This document shows, piece after piece, positions 8,634-16,928 of a stretch of DNA of 64,000 nt; within the stretch, counting starts at the first letter, position 1, and each line of letters begins with the position of its first letter. Source of the DNA: Morganella morganii (GTDB taxonomy: Bacteria > Pseudomonadota > Gammaproteobacteria > Enterobacterales > Enterobacteriaceae); assembly GCF_019243775.1 (NCBI RefSeq), contig NZ_CP069157.1, forward strand, positions 2,294,001-2,358,000, in the 5' to 3' direction. The notes below the pieces were generated by a model that saw only the letters and a list, made by a program, of their open reading frames with translations, had not been told where the DNA came from and searched no databases. Position numbers and translations under genes: made by a program.

Positions 8634-9340
8634 ATGCGCAGACTGGCCGGTGTATCGCCGTAAAAGCGGCGGAAAGCACTGGTCAGGGAAGATTGGGTAC
8701 TGTAACCGCAGCGCAGGGCAATTTCCGGCAGTGTCAGCGGGGTATGGCAGATAAGATGATGTGCCCGGCGCAGACGTATTTCAGTCAGAAAAACCGCCGG
8801 GGTTTTACCGGTGGCCGCCAGCAGGCGGCGCTGAAGAGTACTGGCCGATAGTGCACAGCACGACGCCATTTCACTGACCGTCCACGGGTAATCAGGACGC
8901 GCGGTCAGCTGTTGTGTCAGAGTATGCAGCCAGCGCCTGTCCTGCCCGTCCGGCTGCAGTTGCGCCGCAAGCTGCTCTGCCAGCAGGATACGCGCACTTT
9001 CCGGATGCTGTTCAATCATCTGCGGATAACTGATAAGCCAGTCCACATAAGTACGGGTGGCATCCGGCAGCACAGACCACAGAGAATCAGGGGAAGTGAA
9101 GAAGAGGCTGTCCGCAGGCAGTTCAAGTACCACCTGGCGGTTATGACCGGTGCCGCAGAAACGGTGGTGATACCCCGGCGGGATCGCCGCCATCCGTCCC
9201 TGCTCCACCGAACCGCTGTCGCTGCCGACAGTCAGTTCCATTGCGCCGCTGCCGCCCAGCACCAGTTGCCACATGTCATCATGACTGTGCTCCAGGGTTT
9301 CCTGCCGGTAGGTACGTAATGAGATAACAGGTCGTTTCAT
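8621..9340 (-). CDS. AraC-family transcriptional regulator with cupin N-domain
   Basis: 239 residues. The N-terminal half (about 10-95) has cupin features (HSHDDMWQLVLGGSG, AAIPPGYHHRF), and the C-terminal 100 residues carry two helix-turn-helix units ending LPEIALRCGYSTQSSLTSAFRRF-like, typical of AraC. AGGGGG lies six bases before the ATG. Small ligand-responsive regulators of this layout often control a neighbouring transporter or enzyme. The convergent peptide transporter and the upstream csaA are possible but unproven targets. The last codons and stop lie inside the shared terminator. Confidence 0.85.
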   Translation of the reverse strand: MKRPVISLRTYRQETLEHSHDDMWQLVLGGSGAMELTVGSDSGSVEQGRMAAIPPGYHHRFCGTGHNRQVVLELPADSLFFTSPDSLWSVLPDATRTYVDWLISYPQMIEQHPESARILLAEQLAAQLQPDGQDRRWLHTLTQQLTARPDYPWTVSEMASCCALSASTLQRRLLAATGKTPAVFLTEIRLRRAHHLICHTPLTLPEIALRCGYSTQSSLTSAFRRFYGDTPASLRIKKG

Positions 9341-9383
9341 GGAATACCCCCTGAGAGTACGGAAAACGACAGGCGGCAGGGTG

Positions 9384-9725
9384 TTACATCAGGCGGTGAC
9401 CGGCGGGTACCGGCAGGGAAAACTCCGCAAGAACGATATCTCCGTCCGCATTAGCAGCGCCGGTTATCAGCACTTCTGATTTCACGCCGGCCACCCGTTT
9501 CGGGGCAAAATTACACACACATAATACCTGACGCCCGATTAATTCTTCCGGTTTATATAATGCGGTAACCTGTGCGCTGGAGGTTTTCACACCGTACTCC
9601 CCAAAATCCACAGTAAAGATATAGGCGGGTTTGCGGGCTTTCGGATTAAGCTCTGCGGTCAGTACCACACCGACACGCAATTCCACTTTTTCAAAATCGG
9701 CCCATTCAATTTCTGCTGATGTCAT
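9384..9725 (-). CDS. csaA: CsaA-type tRNA-binding-domain protein
   Basis: 113 residues forming one OB-fold EMAP-II/CsaA-like domain. Recognised blocks are VELRVGVVL, NPKARKPAYIFTVDFGEYG, SSAQVTALYKPEELIGRQV and NFAPKRVAGVKSEVL, which fit CsaA rather than the related YgjH. Family members are dimeric cytoplasmic proteins described as tRNA-binding or chaperone-like helpers of secretion. GGAGAG precedes the ATG. It lies upstream of and parallel to the AraC-type gene with a 43-base gap, and could be co-transcribed with it. Confidence 0.85.
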   Translation of the reverse strand: MTSAEIEWADFEKVELRVGVVLTAELNPKARKPAYIFTVDFGEYGVKTSSAQVTALYKPEELIGRQVLCVCNFAPKRVAGVKSEVLITGAANADGDIVLAEFSLPVPAGHRLM

Positions 9726-9841
9726 CGGTCTCTCCGGCTGCTGTACAACGGTTAATCAGGGTAATATTCCGCATCATTATACCGGTGATCAGACACCGCC
9801 GCTGTTGCCGGACAGTCAGATTTTATCGCCGGACAGGCAAC

Positions 9842-10579
9842 TCAGCGGTAAGCCTCTGAGCCCGGCAGCGATTCACGGGTCAGCCCGAGAGAGCGCATCA
9901 TCTCCTCAACCTCTTCATCCAGACGGCTGAGATGCAGCACACGATCCACAATAATGTCTTTCTTATCATTATTCAGCAGAACCACCGGCACCGCGCGGTA
10001 GCTGTTGATCATCTCAATCGCTTCTGACAGCGGGATATTATTCAGCACCAGTGAGCCGGATAACCAGTCGATATCGGTGTACTGGCGCTGAAATACTTTT
10101 GCCCGGCCTTCCGGCAGAATTTCCAGACGCTGTCCCGGCCCGACCGTTTCGGTTTTACCGTTAAAAAACGTGGTTACGGTTTCATCCAGCGGGCAGACGG
10201 AGACTTTATTATCCGCAATATCCACCACAAAGTTGCCGTTACCGGACTCCACCCGCACACCATTGGCGGTGACCCGGAACGGACGCTGTTCCTCACGGTT
10301 TTCGCTGACGGCAAAACGCGCCCGTCCGGACAGCAGTTCTACCGCCCGGCTGCCGTTATCATAGGCCACCACAGCACGGGATTCGGTATCCAGCTTCAGC
10401 TGGCTGCCGTCACGGAGAGAATACTGTTTAATCTCTCCGCGGTGAGTGTAATGTTCTTCAACGCCTTTTGCCTTCATCAGAATGGCGTTGTATACCCCGT
10501 AACCTGCCAGAATCGTCAGGAAAACAAGTAATATGATGAGCAAACGGCGTCGCCGTTGTCTGAAAAATAGGCGTTTCAA
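9842..10579 (-). CDS. Orphan FecR-like membrane protein without anti-sigma domain
   Basis: 245 residues from a TTG start at 10579, chosen because AGGAG lies seven bases upstream. A longer frame from GTG 10630 has no ribosome site. Residues 1-11 are very basic (RQRRRR) and about 12-31 form one membrane helix. The rest is periplasmic: a FecR domain (about 45-165, with YSLRDGSQLKLDTES and GRARFAV) and an STN/DUF4974-like tail (about 180-235, LNNIPLSEAIEMINSYRAVP). Classical FecR proteins carry a cytoplasmic anti-sigma domain and sit beside fecI and a TonB receptor gene. None of these is present here. A Fur-like box lies about 190 bases upstream. Function unknown. Confidence 0.8.
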   Translation of the reverse strand: MKRLFFRQRRRRLLIILLVFLTILAGYGVYNAILMKAKGVEEHYTHRGEIKQYSLRDGSQLKLDTESRAVVAYDNGSRAVELLSGRARFAVSENREEQRPFRVTANGVRVESGNGNFVVDIADNKVSVCPLDETVTTFFNGKTETVGPGQRLEILPEGRAKVFQRQYTDIDWLSGSLVLNNIPLSEAIEMINSYRAVPVVLLNNDKKDIIVDRVLHLSRLDEEVEEMMRSLGLTRESLPGSEAYR

Positions 10580-11194
10580 CTGCAATCTCCTGCGGATTGT
10601 AAGCGCCGGAATCTGTTTTTCCGGCGTCACATATATCGTCGGGTAACCGACGGCTTCCGGTCACCCGTTGATAAGAAATTCCGATTAATCACTGCCGTTA
10701 TTGTCACAAATCAACGGTATCAGGTTGTTATTATTGTTTATCCGCATAAACCGCGCATACAGTGATAAGTATCAGATAATTATCATTTACAATGAAAAAT
10801 AAGTTCGCAGATATCCGGCGATATCCACAATAAAAACAAGGCCAAAAGTAAAATATCATCTTTTAATTCAGCTAATTAATTGATGATACGGTACCATTGG
10901 TGCAGCTGAGTATAATACACTTTACCGGATGTAAAGCCGTGCTTTTACGTTTTGTTACACTATCTGCCATCCGGAAACACTCTTTTGATGCGTACTCTTT
11001 TTCCGCCCGTTTTTTAACACTGATAAATTATAAAGTGAGTAATTCATTATAAATATTGAACAAGTTTATATAATTCAGCAAATCAATATACGCGTATAAA
11101 TAACCGGCAAAAATGTCATTTGCCAGCGGATCATACTTAATGGCATTATATCCGCCATAATATAACGTTTTCTCTGACTCCGGAGGGCTGTCAC
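10580..11194. other. 615-bp AT-rich intergenic region between FecR-like and LysE-type genes
   Basis: No coding sequence supported on either strand. It contains the Fur-like box at 10763-10788. A structured stretch follows at about 10920-10978, where CCGGATG and CATCCGG arms enclose an inner GTAAAGC/GCTTTTAC hairpin. Strongly AT-rich sequence then leads to the LysE-type gene, whose ribosome site GGAGGG is at 11181-11186. The two genes diverge, so both promoters should lie here. Confidence 0.5.
10763..10788. promoter_or_regulatory. Fur-box-like site
   Basis: TGATAAGTATCA followed by GATAATTATCATTT: two adjoining palindromes built from the GATAAT/ATTATC hexamers of the Fur consensus. It sits upstream of the divergent FecR-like gene and could put it under iron control. 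Assigned by eye. Confidence 0.5.
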
Positions 11195-11842
11195 ATGCTG
11201 GATATTATCCATTACCCGCTGTTTTTACTGTCCGTTTTTATCTTTGCGGTAACGCCGGGGCCGGATATTGCCTATGTACTGGGACAAAGCCTGGCCAACG
11301 GCCGCAAAGCCGGTATTTTGTCCGCGCTGGGGGTGATGCTCGGCAGCAGTGTGCATGCTGTTGCCGGGGCTGTCGGGCTGGGGGCGATTATTGCCGCATC
11401 GCCGACACTGTTTACCGTGATTAAGTATCTCGGTGCGCTGTACCTTGCGTTCCTCGGCGCCAAAATGATCCTCGGCACACTCAGAAAGCGCGGGCAGACC
11501 GCTGATGATAATGAAGAAGTGGTGATTCAGAAGGCAGCCGCAAAATCGATTCTTATCCGGGGGTTTATCACCACACTGACCAATCCGAAAGTGCTGCTGT
11601 TTTTTATTGCCTTTTTCCCGCAGTTTATTGCGGCAGGCGGCAGTTATTATGCGGAATCTTTCCTGCTGCTCGGCGCAACCTATGCCCTGCTCGGGTTCTG
11701 CACTGATACCACGCTGGCACTGATTGCCGGGACACTGGCTGCACGGATCTCCGGCAGCCCGAAAGCGCATTACTGGATTGACCGCCTCGTCGGTACCACC
11801 TTTATCGCTCTCGGTCTGCGCCTGGCATCAGTGGCCCGCTGA
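11195..11842 (+). CDS. LysE/RhtB-family amino-acid exporter
   Basis: 215 residues with about six membrane segments. The family signature TPGPDIAYVLGQSLANGRKAG is at residues 20-40, and LGALYLAFLGAKMI and TLTNPKVLLFFIAFFPQF are typical RhtB blocks. It is an inner-membrane exporter of amino acids or homoserine lactones; the substrate cannot be told from sequence. GGAGGG precedes the ATG. It ends four bases before the convergent mdaB stop codon, with no terminator room between them. Confidence 0.9.
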   Translation: MLDIIHYPLFLLSVFIFAVTPGPDIAYVLGQSLANGRKAGILSALGVMLGSSVHAVAGAVGLGAIIAASPTLFTVIKYLGALYLAFLGAKMILGTLRKRGQTADDNEEVVIQKAAAKSILIRGFITTLTNPKVLLFFIAFFPQFIAAGGSYYAESFLLLGATYALLGFCTDTTLALIAGTLAARISGSPKAHYWIDRLVGTTFIALGLRLASVAR

Positions 11843-11846
11843 GGGT

Positions 11847-12431
11847 TCAGCCTGCGATATTCACATCCAGGTGAGCCAGATAGCGGCAAATATCCGCATC
11901 AATATGCGGGTTTTTAACCACGTCAAAACAGGAAAATGTCGGCAGTGATGTCATCCCGGTAAACTGATTGGTTTTGTGGAGCGGGAAATACACACTGTCG
12001 ATACCCCGCCCCTCAAAGAACTGCTTTTCATCCTCAAAGGCTTCCTGCGGTGCGTTCCAGGTCACGGATAACATGTATTTTTTACCGGTCAGCACACCGC
12101 CGGAGCCGTATTTTTTACTGCTGTCACGGCGGCTGCGCCCGTCATTAATATGAAAACGGTCATCAGACTGTGTAAATACCTCATCAATGTATTTTTTCAC
12201 AATCCACGGCCCTTCCATCCACCAGGCCGGCATCTGGTAAATAATCACATCCGCCCACAGGTAATTCAGTACTTCCTGTTCATCGTCATAACCGTCATCA
12301 ATACGGGTAACGCGGACATTCATGCCTTTTTCTGTCAGATGGCGGCGGGCGATATCGGTCATATGGTCGTTCAGTTTGCCGTCAGAGCCGCCGAATTCTT
12401 TTGAACCGTTAATAATAAAGATGTTTTTCAT
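11847..12431 (-). CDS. mdaB: NAD(P)H:quinone oxidoreductase, MdaB type
   Basis: 194 residues from the ATG at 12431; a GTG four codons upstream (12443) is also possible and both have weak ribosome sites (GAGTGAG). It is a flavodoxin-fold FAD enzyme that reduces quinones by two electrons. Blocks shared with E. coli MdaB include LNYLWADVIIYQMPAWWM, GPWIVKKYIDEVFT, SKKYGSGG and KKYMLSVTWNAPQEAF. It is convergent with the LysE-type gene. The AraC-type gene on the same strand ends upstream at 12559 and may regulate it; E. coli YqhC similarly controls oxidoreductase genes. Confidence 0.92.
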   Translation of the reverse strand: MKNIFIINGSKEFGGSDGKLNDHMTDIARRHLTEKGMNVRVTRIDDGYDDEQEVLNYLWADVIIYQMPAWWMEGPWIVKKYIDEVFTQSDDRFHINDGRSRRDSSKKYGSGGVLTGKKYMLSVTWNAPQEAFEDEKQFFEGRGIDSVYFPLHKTNQFTGMTSLPTFSCFDVVKNPHIDADICRYLAHLDVNIAG

Positions 12432-12558
12432 TGTGTTACTCACTCAGGAATGATGTCGTCAATCCTGTTATCCTAACCGGCCTGTCCCGCAAATACGTTA
12501 GCCTGTCCGCTCTGATGTTTGCCTGATCCTGTCATTTTGCCCGGAAATCACACACCGG

Positions 12559-13446
12559 TCAGAGAAGAACCCGCTTTTTATCCTGTCCGGGAGGTAACCC
12601 GAATAACCGCCGGTATTCACGGTTAAACTGAGAGGCACTTTCATACCCGACACGAAAAGCCGCTTCCGAGGCATCCGCCGATTCCACCAGCAGAAGGCGA
12701 CGGGCTTCATTCAGCCGCAGCCATTTCTGATATTGCAGCGGGCTCATCCGGGTGACCCGGCGGAAATGGCGGTGAAAAGAGGATTCGCTCATCTGAGCCC
12801 GGCGGCAGAGTGTCTCCACCGACACCGGCTGATCAAAATGCGCTTTCAGGTAACTAAGTACGCCGCTTATCTGGCGGCACTGTTTATTATGTGCGGCCAT
12901 CAGCTGGAGCCGTGCGCCCTGGCCGCTTTTCAGCAGGTAATAGAGAATTTCTTTATGGATAAGCGGAGCCATGACCGGGATATCGTCCGGTTTTTCCAGC
13001 AGCGCCACCAGGCGGCAGACCGCACTGAGCAACGCTTCTGTGACCGGACACACTGCCTGCGGTACAGCGGGTTCTGAAGTCAGCAGCTGAAAACCGCTTT
13101 CCTGCATCAGTACCGGAAGGTCGCTGAGGTTAAGACTGACCAGCAGAGCCAGAAACGGTGCCTGCTCTGATGCCTCACAGACCTGCGCAATCGCAGGGAT
13201 ATCCACGGATGTCAGCAATACATCCCCGGGGCGGTAACAATAGGTGTTATCTCCGAGTGTGATCCGTTTTGCGCCCTGAACCGCAAGTGCGATACCCGGC
13301 TCATAAGTCCAGGTTTGCGCCTGTGACGGACCCGTCCACCGGCACAATGCGAGACCGGGAACGGTCGTATCCCACCCGCCGCTGCGCTCTGCGGTGTAAG
13401 TCTGTAACAACTGTTTCAGGCAGCGCAGGCGATCATCCGTTTCCAT
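12559..13446 (-). CDS. AraC-family regulator, YqhC-like
   Basis: 295 residues. An AraC_N-type cupin domain covers about 20-160 (PGIALAVQGAKRITLGDN, YRPGDVLLTSVDIP), and the C-terminal double helix-turn-helix covers about 190-290 (SESSFHRHFRRVTRMSPLQYQ, GYESASQFNREYRRLFG). The layout and length match YqhC, the E. coli aldehyde-responsive activator. It is followed on the same strand by mdaB with about a 130-base gap, so an oxidoreductase target is a reasonable inference. GAGAATATA precedes the ATG. Confidence 0.88.
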   Translation of the reverse strand: METDDRLRCLKQLLQTYTAERSGGWDTTVPGLALCRWTGPSQAQTWTYEPGIALAVQGAKRITLGDNTYCYRPGDVLLTSVDIPAIAQVCEASEQAPFLALLVSLNLSDLPVLMQESGFQLLTSEPAVPQAVCPVTEALLSAVCRLVALLEKPDDIPVMAPLIHKEILYYLLKSGQGARLQLMAAHNKQCRQISGVLSYLKAHFDQPVSVETLCRRAQMSESSFHRHFRRVTRMSPLQYQKWLRLNEARRLLLVESADASEAAFRVGYESASQFNREYRRLFGLPPGQDKKRVLL

Positions 13447-13814
13447 TATATTCTCAGCGACTGATTAACAGGGCTACAGCATAACGGAAAAGACCGTACC
13501 GTGCTGTATTTTGCATTACGGTACCGGTTATCAGACTCAGCAGCATATCGTGCAGAGAGAGACCGCCGGAGGGATATTTACTTTATCTTTTAAAAACAGA
13601 AATATACCTTTATATGCAGTAAATTATTTTTCCTGTCTTTCATAAGCAGAATTATTATTTTAATTTCATTCATTATTTTGTGATCTGCTGCTGTTTATTT
13701 TTATTGAATTTGCGCGGCAAAATAAAAATAATAATCCGCCCTGAGAGCTTATTCAGGACAAAACTCGGCCTGCGGTGAAATAATCACCGCGTTTGCATAA
13801 TGTGGTTAACTATC
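13447..13814. other. 368-bp AT-rich intergenic region
   Basis: Lies between the divergent YqhC-like and YkgJ-like genes. An imperfect inverted repeat CCGTACCG...CGGTACCGG (about 13496-13528) lies close to the YqhC-like start and could be an operator. The rest is AT-rich with no coding or RNA feature that I recognise. Confidence 0.4.
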
Positions 13815-14201
13815 ATGAGCAATGTAATTGCGTTTACTGATGCGGACACCAATCCCTGTATGCAGTGCGGGGCGTGCTGTGCCTATTTCCGGGTCTCGTT
13901 TTATCACGGGGAAACGGACAGTACGGGCGGCGTGGTGCCGGCAGAGATGACAGAAAAAGTGAATGACTTTATGGCCTGTATGAAAGGCACTGATCAGAAA
14001 TCCCCGCGCTGTATCAATCTTCAGGGGGAAGTCGGTCAGTGTGTGGCGTGCAGCGCTTACGCACAACGCCCGTCGCCATGCCGTGAGTTTGATCAGTCGT
14101 GGGTCAGCGGTGTACACAATGCCGCCTGTGACCGGGCAAGAGCCGCACACGGCCTGCCGCCGCTGGAGCCGCCGTCCCGCCACAATGATCACGCGGCCTG
14201 A
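13815..14201 (+). CDS. YkgJ-type cysteine-cluster protein
   Basis: 128 residues from MSNVIAF; an ATG five codons upstream (13800) is possible, and neither has a good ribosome site. The CxxCGACC motif at about residues 16-22, a middle Cys (PRCINL), CVACSAY and PSPCREF fit the zinc- or iron-binding CxxCxxCC family (YkgJ/UPF0153). The function of the family is not established. The nearest gene on this strand, the YdcY-like one, follows after 82 bases. Confidence 0.82.
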   Translation: MSNVIAFTDADTNPCMQCGACCAYFRVSFYHGETDSTGGVVPAEMTEKVNDFMACMKGTDQKSPRCINLQGEVGQCVACSAYAQRPSPCREFDQSWVSGVHNAACDRARAAHGLPPLEPPSRHNDHAA

Positions 14202-14283
14202 TCACCGCCGTTTTGCACTAACGCTTTTACCGCTGTTCAGGTAGGATAACCGCATTACTATCAGACTGAATAAGGACAGCCGT

Positions 14284-14466
14284 ATGAGCGATTATGCACA
14301 GAGTGTTGCTGATGTGGAAAAAGCCATTGAGAGTAACAGTATCACTGAAATGAACGAAATGATGGTCAGCCTGGGTGACAGCAACCCGCTGCCGTATGAA
14401 CAGCGTTATGAATTACAGCAGCGCCTCCGCCAGGCGATAATGGATCACGGAAAAATACATCACTAG
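14284..14466 (+). CDS. Small DUF2526 protein, YdcY-like
   Basis: 60 residues. It matches E. coli YdcY along its length (VEKAIESNSITEMNEMMVSL, RYELQQRLRQAIMDHG), but ends after KIHH, about 17 residues short of the E. coli protein. Predicted all-helical and soluble; function unknown. AAGGAC lies seven bases before the ATG, supporting translation. A long hairpin follows 12 bases after the stop. Confidence 0.85.
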   Translation: MSDYAQSVADVEKAIESNSITEMNEMMVSLGDSNPLPYEQRYELQQRLRQAIMDHGKIHH

Positions 14467-14865
14467 TTAATTCTTATTCCGTACCGGCTTATTACCAGAA
14501 TAATATACCGGTACGGAGTGTCATGTTTATTCCGTTAATGTCAGCTTTTGCAAAAGTCGCGTTCATTCCTGTACTAACCGCCTTTTAATCCGCTATGCTT
14601 TCCCTGTCAGCTATCTCATTCATTCATCTGATTATTGTTTATAACAAATCAATCTTATCTGCCTGTTAATTAAAAACTAAAATAAAACACCCTATTGCTT
14701 TGTTTTATATGACAGTTTTATGAACTTTTTAATTTTTTCACCGTCTGAAAAATTCCTTATTTATCTGTAGAGGAAAGAGAATAATCGGCATATGATATTG
14801 AATACATTTCACTGACGTGACTATTTACACGTGCGTTGTATCCGGGTTTGTAAGGAATGCTTATT
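14467..14865. other. 399-bp AT-rich intergenic region
   Basis: Starts with the hairpin at 14479-14516. The remainder (about 14520-14850) is AT-rich upstream sequence for the methyltransferase gene. No coding or RNA gene was recognised. Confidence 0.4.
14479..14516. terminator. Long hairpin after the YdcY-like gene
   Basis: CCGTACCGG-C-TTATT-ACCAG-AATAA-TATA-CCGGTACGG: two stacked stems of 9 and 5 bp. No T tract follows, so it may be a Rho-assisted 3' end, a stability stem or an operator. Confidence 0.4.
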
Positions 14866-15441
14866 ATGGAAGTATCAAACTATTCACCGTTACTGAGCTA
14901 TTACGCGTACATCAAAAAGTTTATTGCATCGCCGGCCACGATGGGAACAATTACCCCTTCATCACGCTGGCTGTGCCGTGCAATGGTCCGTCACGTCGAC
15001 TGGAGCGGTGTGCAGCATTTTGCTGAGCTGGGTGCCGGTACCGGGGTAATTACCCGTCAGATTCTGGATCAGATGGATCCACTGGCTAAACTGGATGCCT
15101 ATGAAATTGACCCCTATTTTGTCAGCCTGCTGAATAAATTTCAGGATGGCCGGCTGGGGATTTTTTCTGACTCAGCAGAGAAACTGAACCGCCCGTATAA
15201 TGTGATTTTCTCCGGTCTGCCGTTCCTGTCAATTGACCGCCGCACCGGGCTGCGTATTCTGAAAGCGGTGCGTGACAATATCGAACTCAGCGACGGGCAG
15301 TTTATTCTGTTTCAGTACACCACCAAATTTGAGAAATATCTGCGCCGTTATTTCCATTTCCGCAAAGAGCGTGTATTGTTCAACGTTCCGCCAGCCTGGG
15401 TGTATATCTGCACCCCGAAGAGACGTTATACCAATAACTGA
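14866..15441 (+). CDS. SAM-dependent methyltransferase, PmtA-like (phospholipid N-methyltransferase family)
   Basis: 191 residues from MEVSNYSP. The ATG at 14866 is chosen because AAGGA ends nine bases before it; the in-frame ATG at 14857 sits only one base after that site. The SAM-binding motif I is ELGAGTGVITRQIL (about 56-69), with an acidic motif II (AYEIDPYF), SGLPFLS in motif IV position, and a C-terminal NVPPAWVYI block like that of PmtA-type proteins. PmtA methylates phosphatidylethanolamine, but related proteins act on other targets, so the substrate is unproven. It also resembles KsgA-type rRNA methylases in fold. It is followed by a GNAT gene on the same strand. Confidence 0.75.
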   Translation: MEVSNYSPLLSYYAYIKKFIASPATMGTITPSSRWLCRAMVRHVDWSGVQHFAELGAGTGVITRQILDQMDPLAKLDAYEIDPYFVSLLNKFQDGRLGIFSDSAEKLNRPYNVIFSGLPFLSIDRRTGLRILKAVRDNIELSDGQFILFQYTTKFEKYLRRYFHFRKERVLFNVPPAWVYICTPKRRYTNN

Positions 15442-15511
15442 TCACCCGCAGCGTGTCCCGGGATACCGGGACACCGGCCATTCTCAGTATCCTCTGTTTA
15501 CGGATTTCTTT

Positions 15512-15964
15512 ATGTTAATTATCACCCCCGCCAAACCGGATCATTTCCCGCGCCTGGTTGCCATCTGGGAATCATCTGTCCGCGCCACTCACGATTTTTT
15601 ATGTGAGGCTGATATTGAAAAACTGCATCCGCTGCTGCTCAATACCTATCTGCCGAACCTGAATGTGGTGGTGGCGCAGGATGAAAACGGTGTGATCCTC
15701 GGTTTTCTCGGCACAGACGCGAACCGGATTGAGATGCTGTTTGTGGATGCGGCTATTCGCGGTAAAGGCACCGGTAAATTCCTGCTGAATTATGCTGTTG
15801 AGCAGTTACAGGCAGATGAGCTGGATGTGAATGAACAAAACCCGCAGGGTGTCGGTTTTTACCGCCATATGGGTTTTACACAGACAGGCCGTTCTGAACT
15901 GGATGGGGAGGGAAATCCGTTCCCGCTGCTGCACATGAAATACACCGGCAAAACAGCGGGATAA
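15512..15964 (+). CDS. GNAT acetyltransferase, YjaB-like
   Basis: 150 residues from MLIITPAK; the longer open frame from 15272 overlaps the methyltransferase and its first 80 codons are unlikely to be coding. It matches E. coli YjaB in ESSVRATHDFL, IEMLFVDAAIRGKGTGKFLL (acetyl-CoA loop), NEQNPQGVGFYRHMGF and GRSELDGEGNPFPLLHMKY. The substrate is unknown. Its stop lies four bases before the convergent cysM stop. Confidence 0.88.
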   Translation: MLIITPAKPDHFPRLVAIWESSVRATHDFLCEADIEKLHPLLLNTYLPNLNVVVAQDENGVILGFLGTDANRIEMLFVDAAIRGKGTGKFLLNYAVEQLQADELDVNEQNPQGVGFYRHMGFTQTGRSELDGEGNPFPLLHMKYTGKTAG

Positions 15965-15968
15965 TGTC

Positions 15969-16850
15969 TCAGCCGAAAACGCCGGTCGAGAGATAACGGT
16001 CGCCGCGATCGCAGATTACGGCGACAATCACCGCTCCCGGGTTCGCTTTTGCAATTCTCAGTGCACCGGCCACCGCGCCGCCGGAACTGACCCCGCAGAA
16101 AATGCCTTCCTGTTGTGCCAGCTGGCGCATCGTATCTTCTGCTTCCTGCTGTGTGATATCCAGAATATCATCCACCAGCTGCGGCTGAAAAATCCCCGGC
16201 AGATACCCCGGTGACCAGCGGCGGATCCCCGGAATCTGACTGTTTTCCGCCGGTTGCAGACCGGTGATATTGATCTGCGGTGCGACCTCTTTCAGATAAC
16301 GCGCCACCCCGGTAATGGTGCCGGTAGTGCCCATAGCTGAGACAAAGTGCGTGATACGCCCGTCCGTCTGCTGCCAGATTTCCGGGCCGGTTGTCCGGTA
16401 ATGGGCCAGCGGGTTATCGGGATTATTAAACTGATCAAGCACATAACCTTCCCCGTCCGCTGCCATCTGCTGCGCCAGGTCCCGCGCCCCTTCCATGCCC
16501 TGTGCCCGGCTGACCAGCACCAGCTCCGCGCCGTAAGCTTTCATGGCGGCCTGACGTTCGGCACTCATATTTTCCGGCATCAGCAACTTTAATTTATAAC
16601 CGCGAATCGCTGCGATCATCGCCAGCGCAATACCGGTGTTACCGCTGGTGGCTTCAATCAGCGTATCCCCGGGACGGATCTCCCCGCGCTGTTCAGCACC
16701 TTCAATCATACTTTTCGCCGCACGATCTTTTACAGAGCCGCCGGGGTTATTACCTTCCGGTTTGACCCAGATTTCTGCGCCACTGCCTTCACCCAACCGT
16801 GCAAGCCGGAAAAGCGGGGTATTACCGATCCCATTACTGATAGATGCCAC
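15969..16850 (-). CDS. cysM: Cysteine synthase B (O-acetylserine sulfhydrylase, thiosulfate-using)
   Basis: 293 residues from a GTG at 16850, chosen for AGGAGG nine bases upstream; the frame is open further but without support. It is a PLP enzyme making cysteine or S-sulfocysteine from O-acetylserine with sulfide or thiosulfate. NNPGGSVKDRA carries the PLP lysine, EATSGNTGIALAMIAA the phosphate loop, and EGIFCGVSSGGA a C-terminal block. It ends at STGVFG, about ten residues short of E. coli CysM; the catalytic core is complete. It is last in cysPTWA-cysM, 79 bases after cysA, so thiosulfate import and use are coupled. Confidence 0.95.
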   Translation of the reverse strand: MASISNGIGNTPLFRLARLGEGSGAEIWVKPEGNNPGGSVKDRAAKSMIEGAEQRGEIRPGDTLIEATSGNTGIALAMIAAIRGYKLKLLMPENMSAERQAAMKAYGAELVLVSRAQGMEGARDLAQQMAADGEGYVLDQFNNPDNPLAHYRTTGPEIWQQTDGRITHFVSAMGTTGTITGVARYLKEVAPQINITGLQPAENSQIPGIRRWSPGYLPGIFQPQLVDDILDITQQEAEDTMRQLAQQEGIFCGVSSGGAVAGALRIAKANPGAVIVAVICDRGDRYLSTGVFG

Positions 16851-16928
16851 GTTGTTCTGCCTCCTGAGCCATAAACGGAAACCATACCGCCGCCGCAAGG
16901 CAGTATGCAACCGGAATTATTTTCATCT

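Noticed and set aside
15272-15511. N-terminal extension of the GNAT gene
   Set aside because: The first 80 codons lie in the methyltransferase gene and intergenic DNA; homology to YjaB starts at the Met encoded at 15512.
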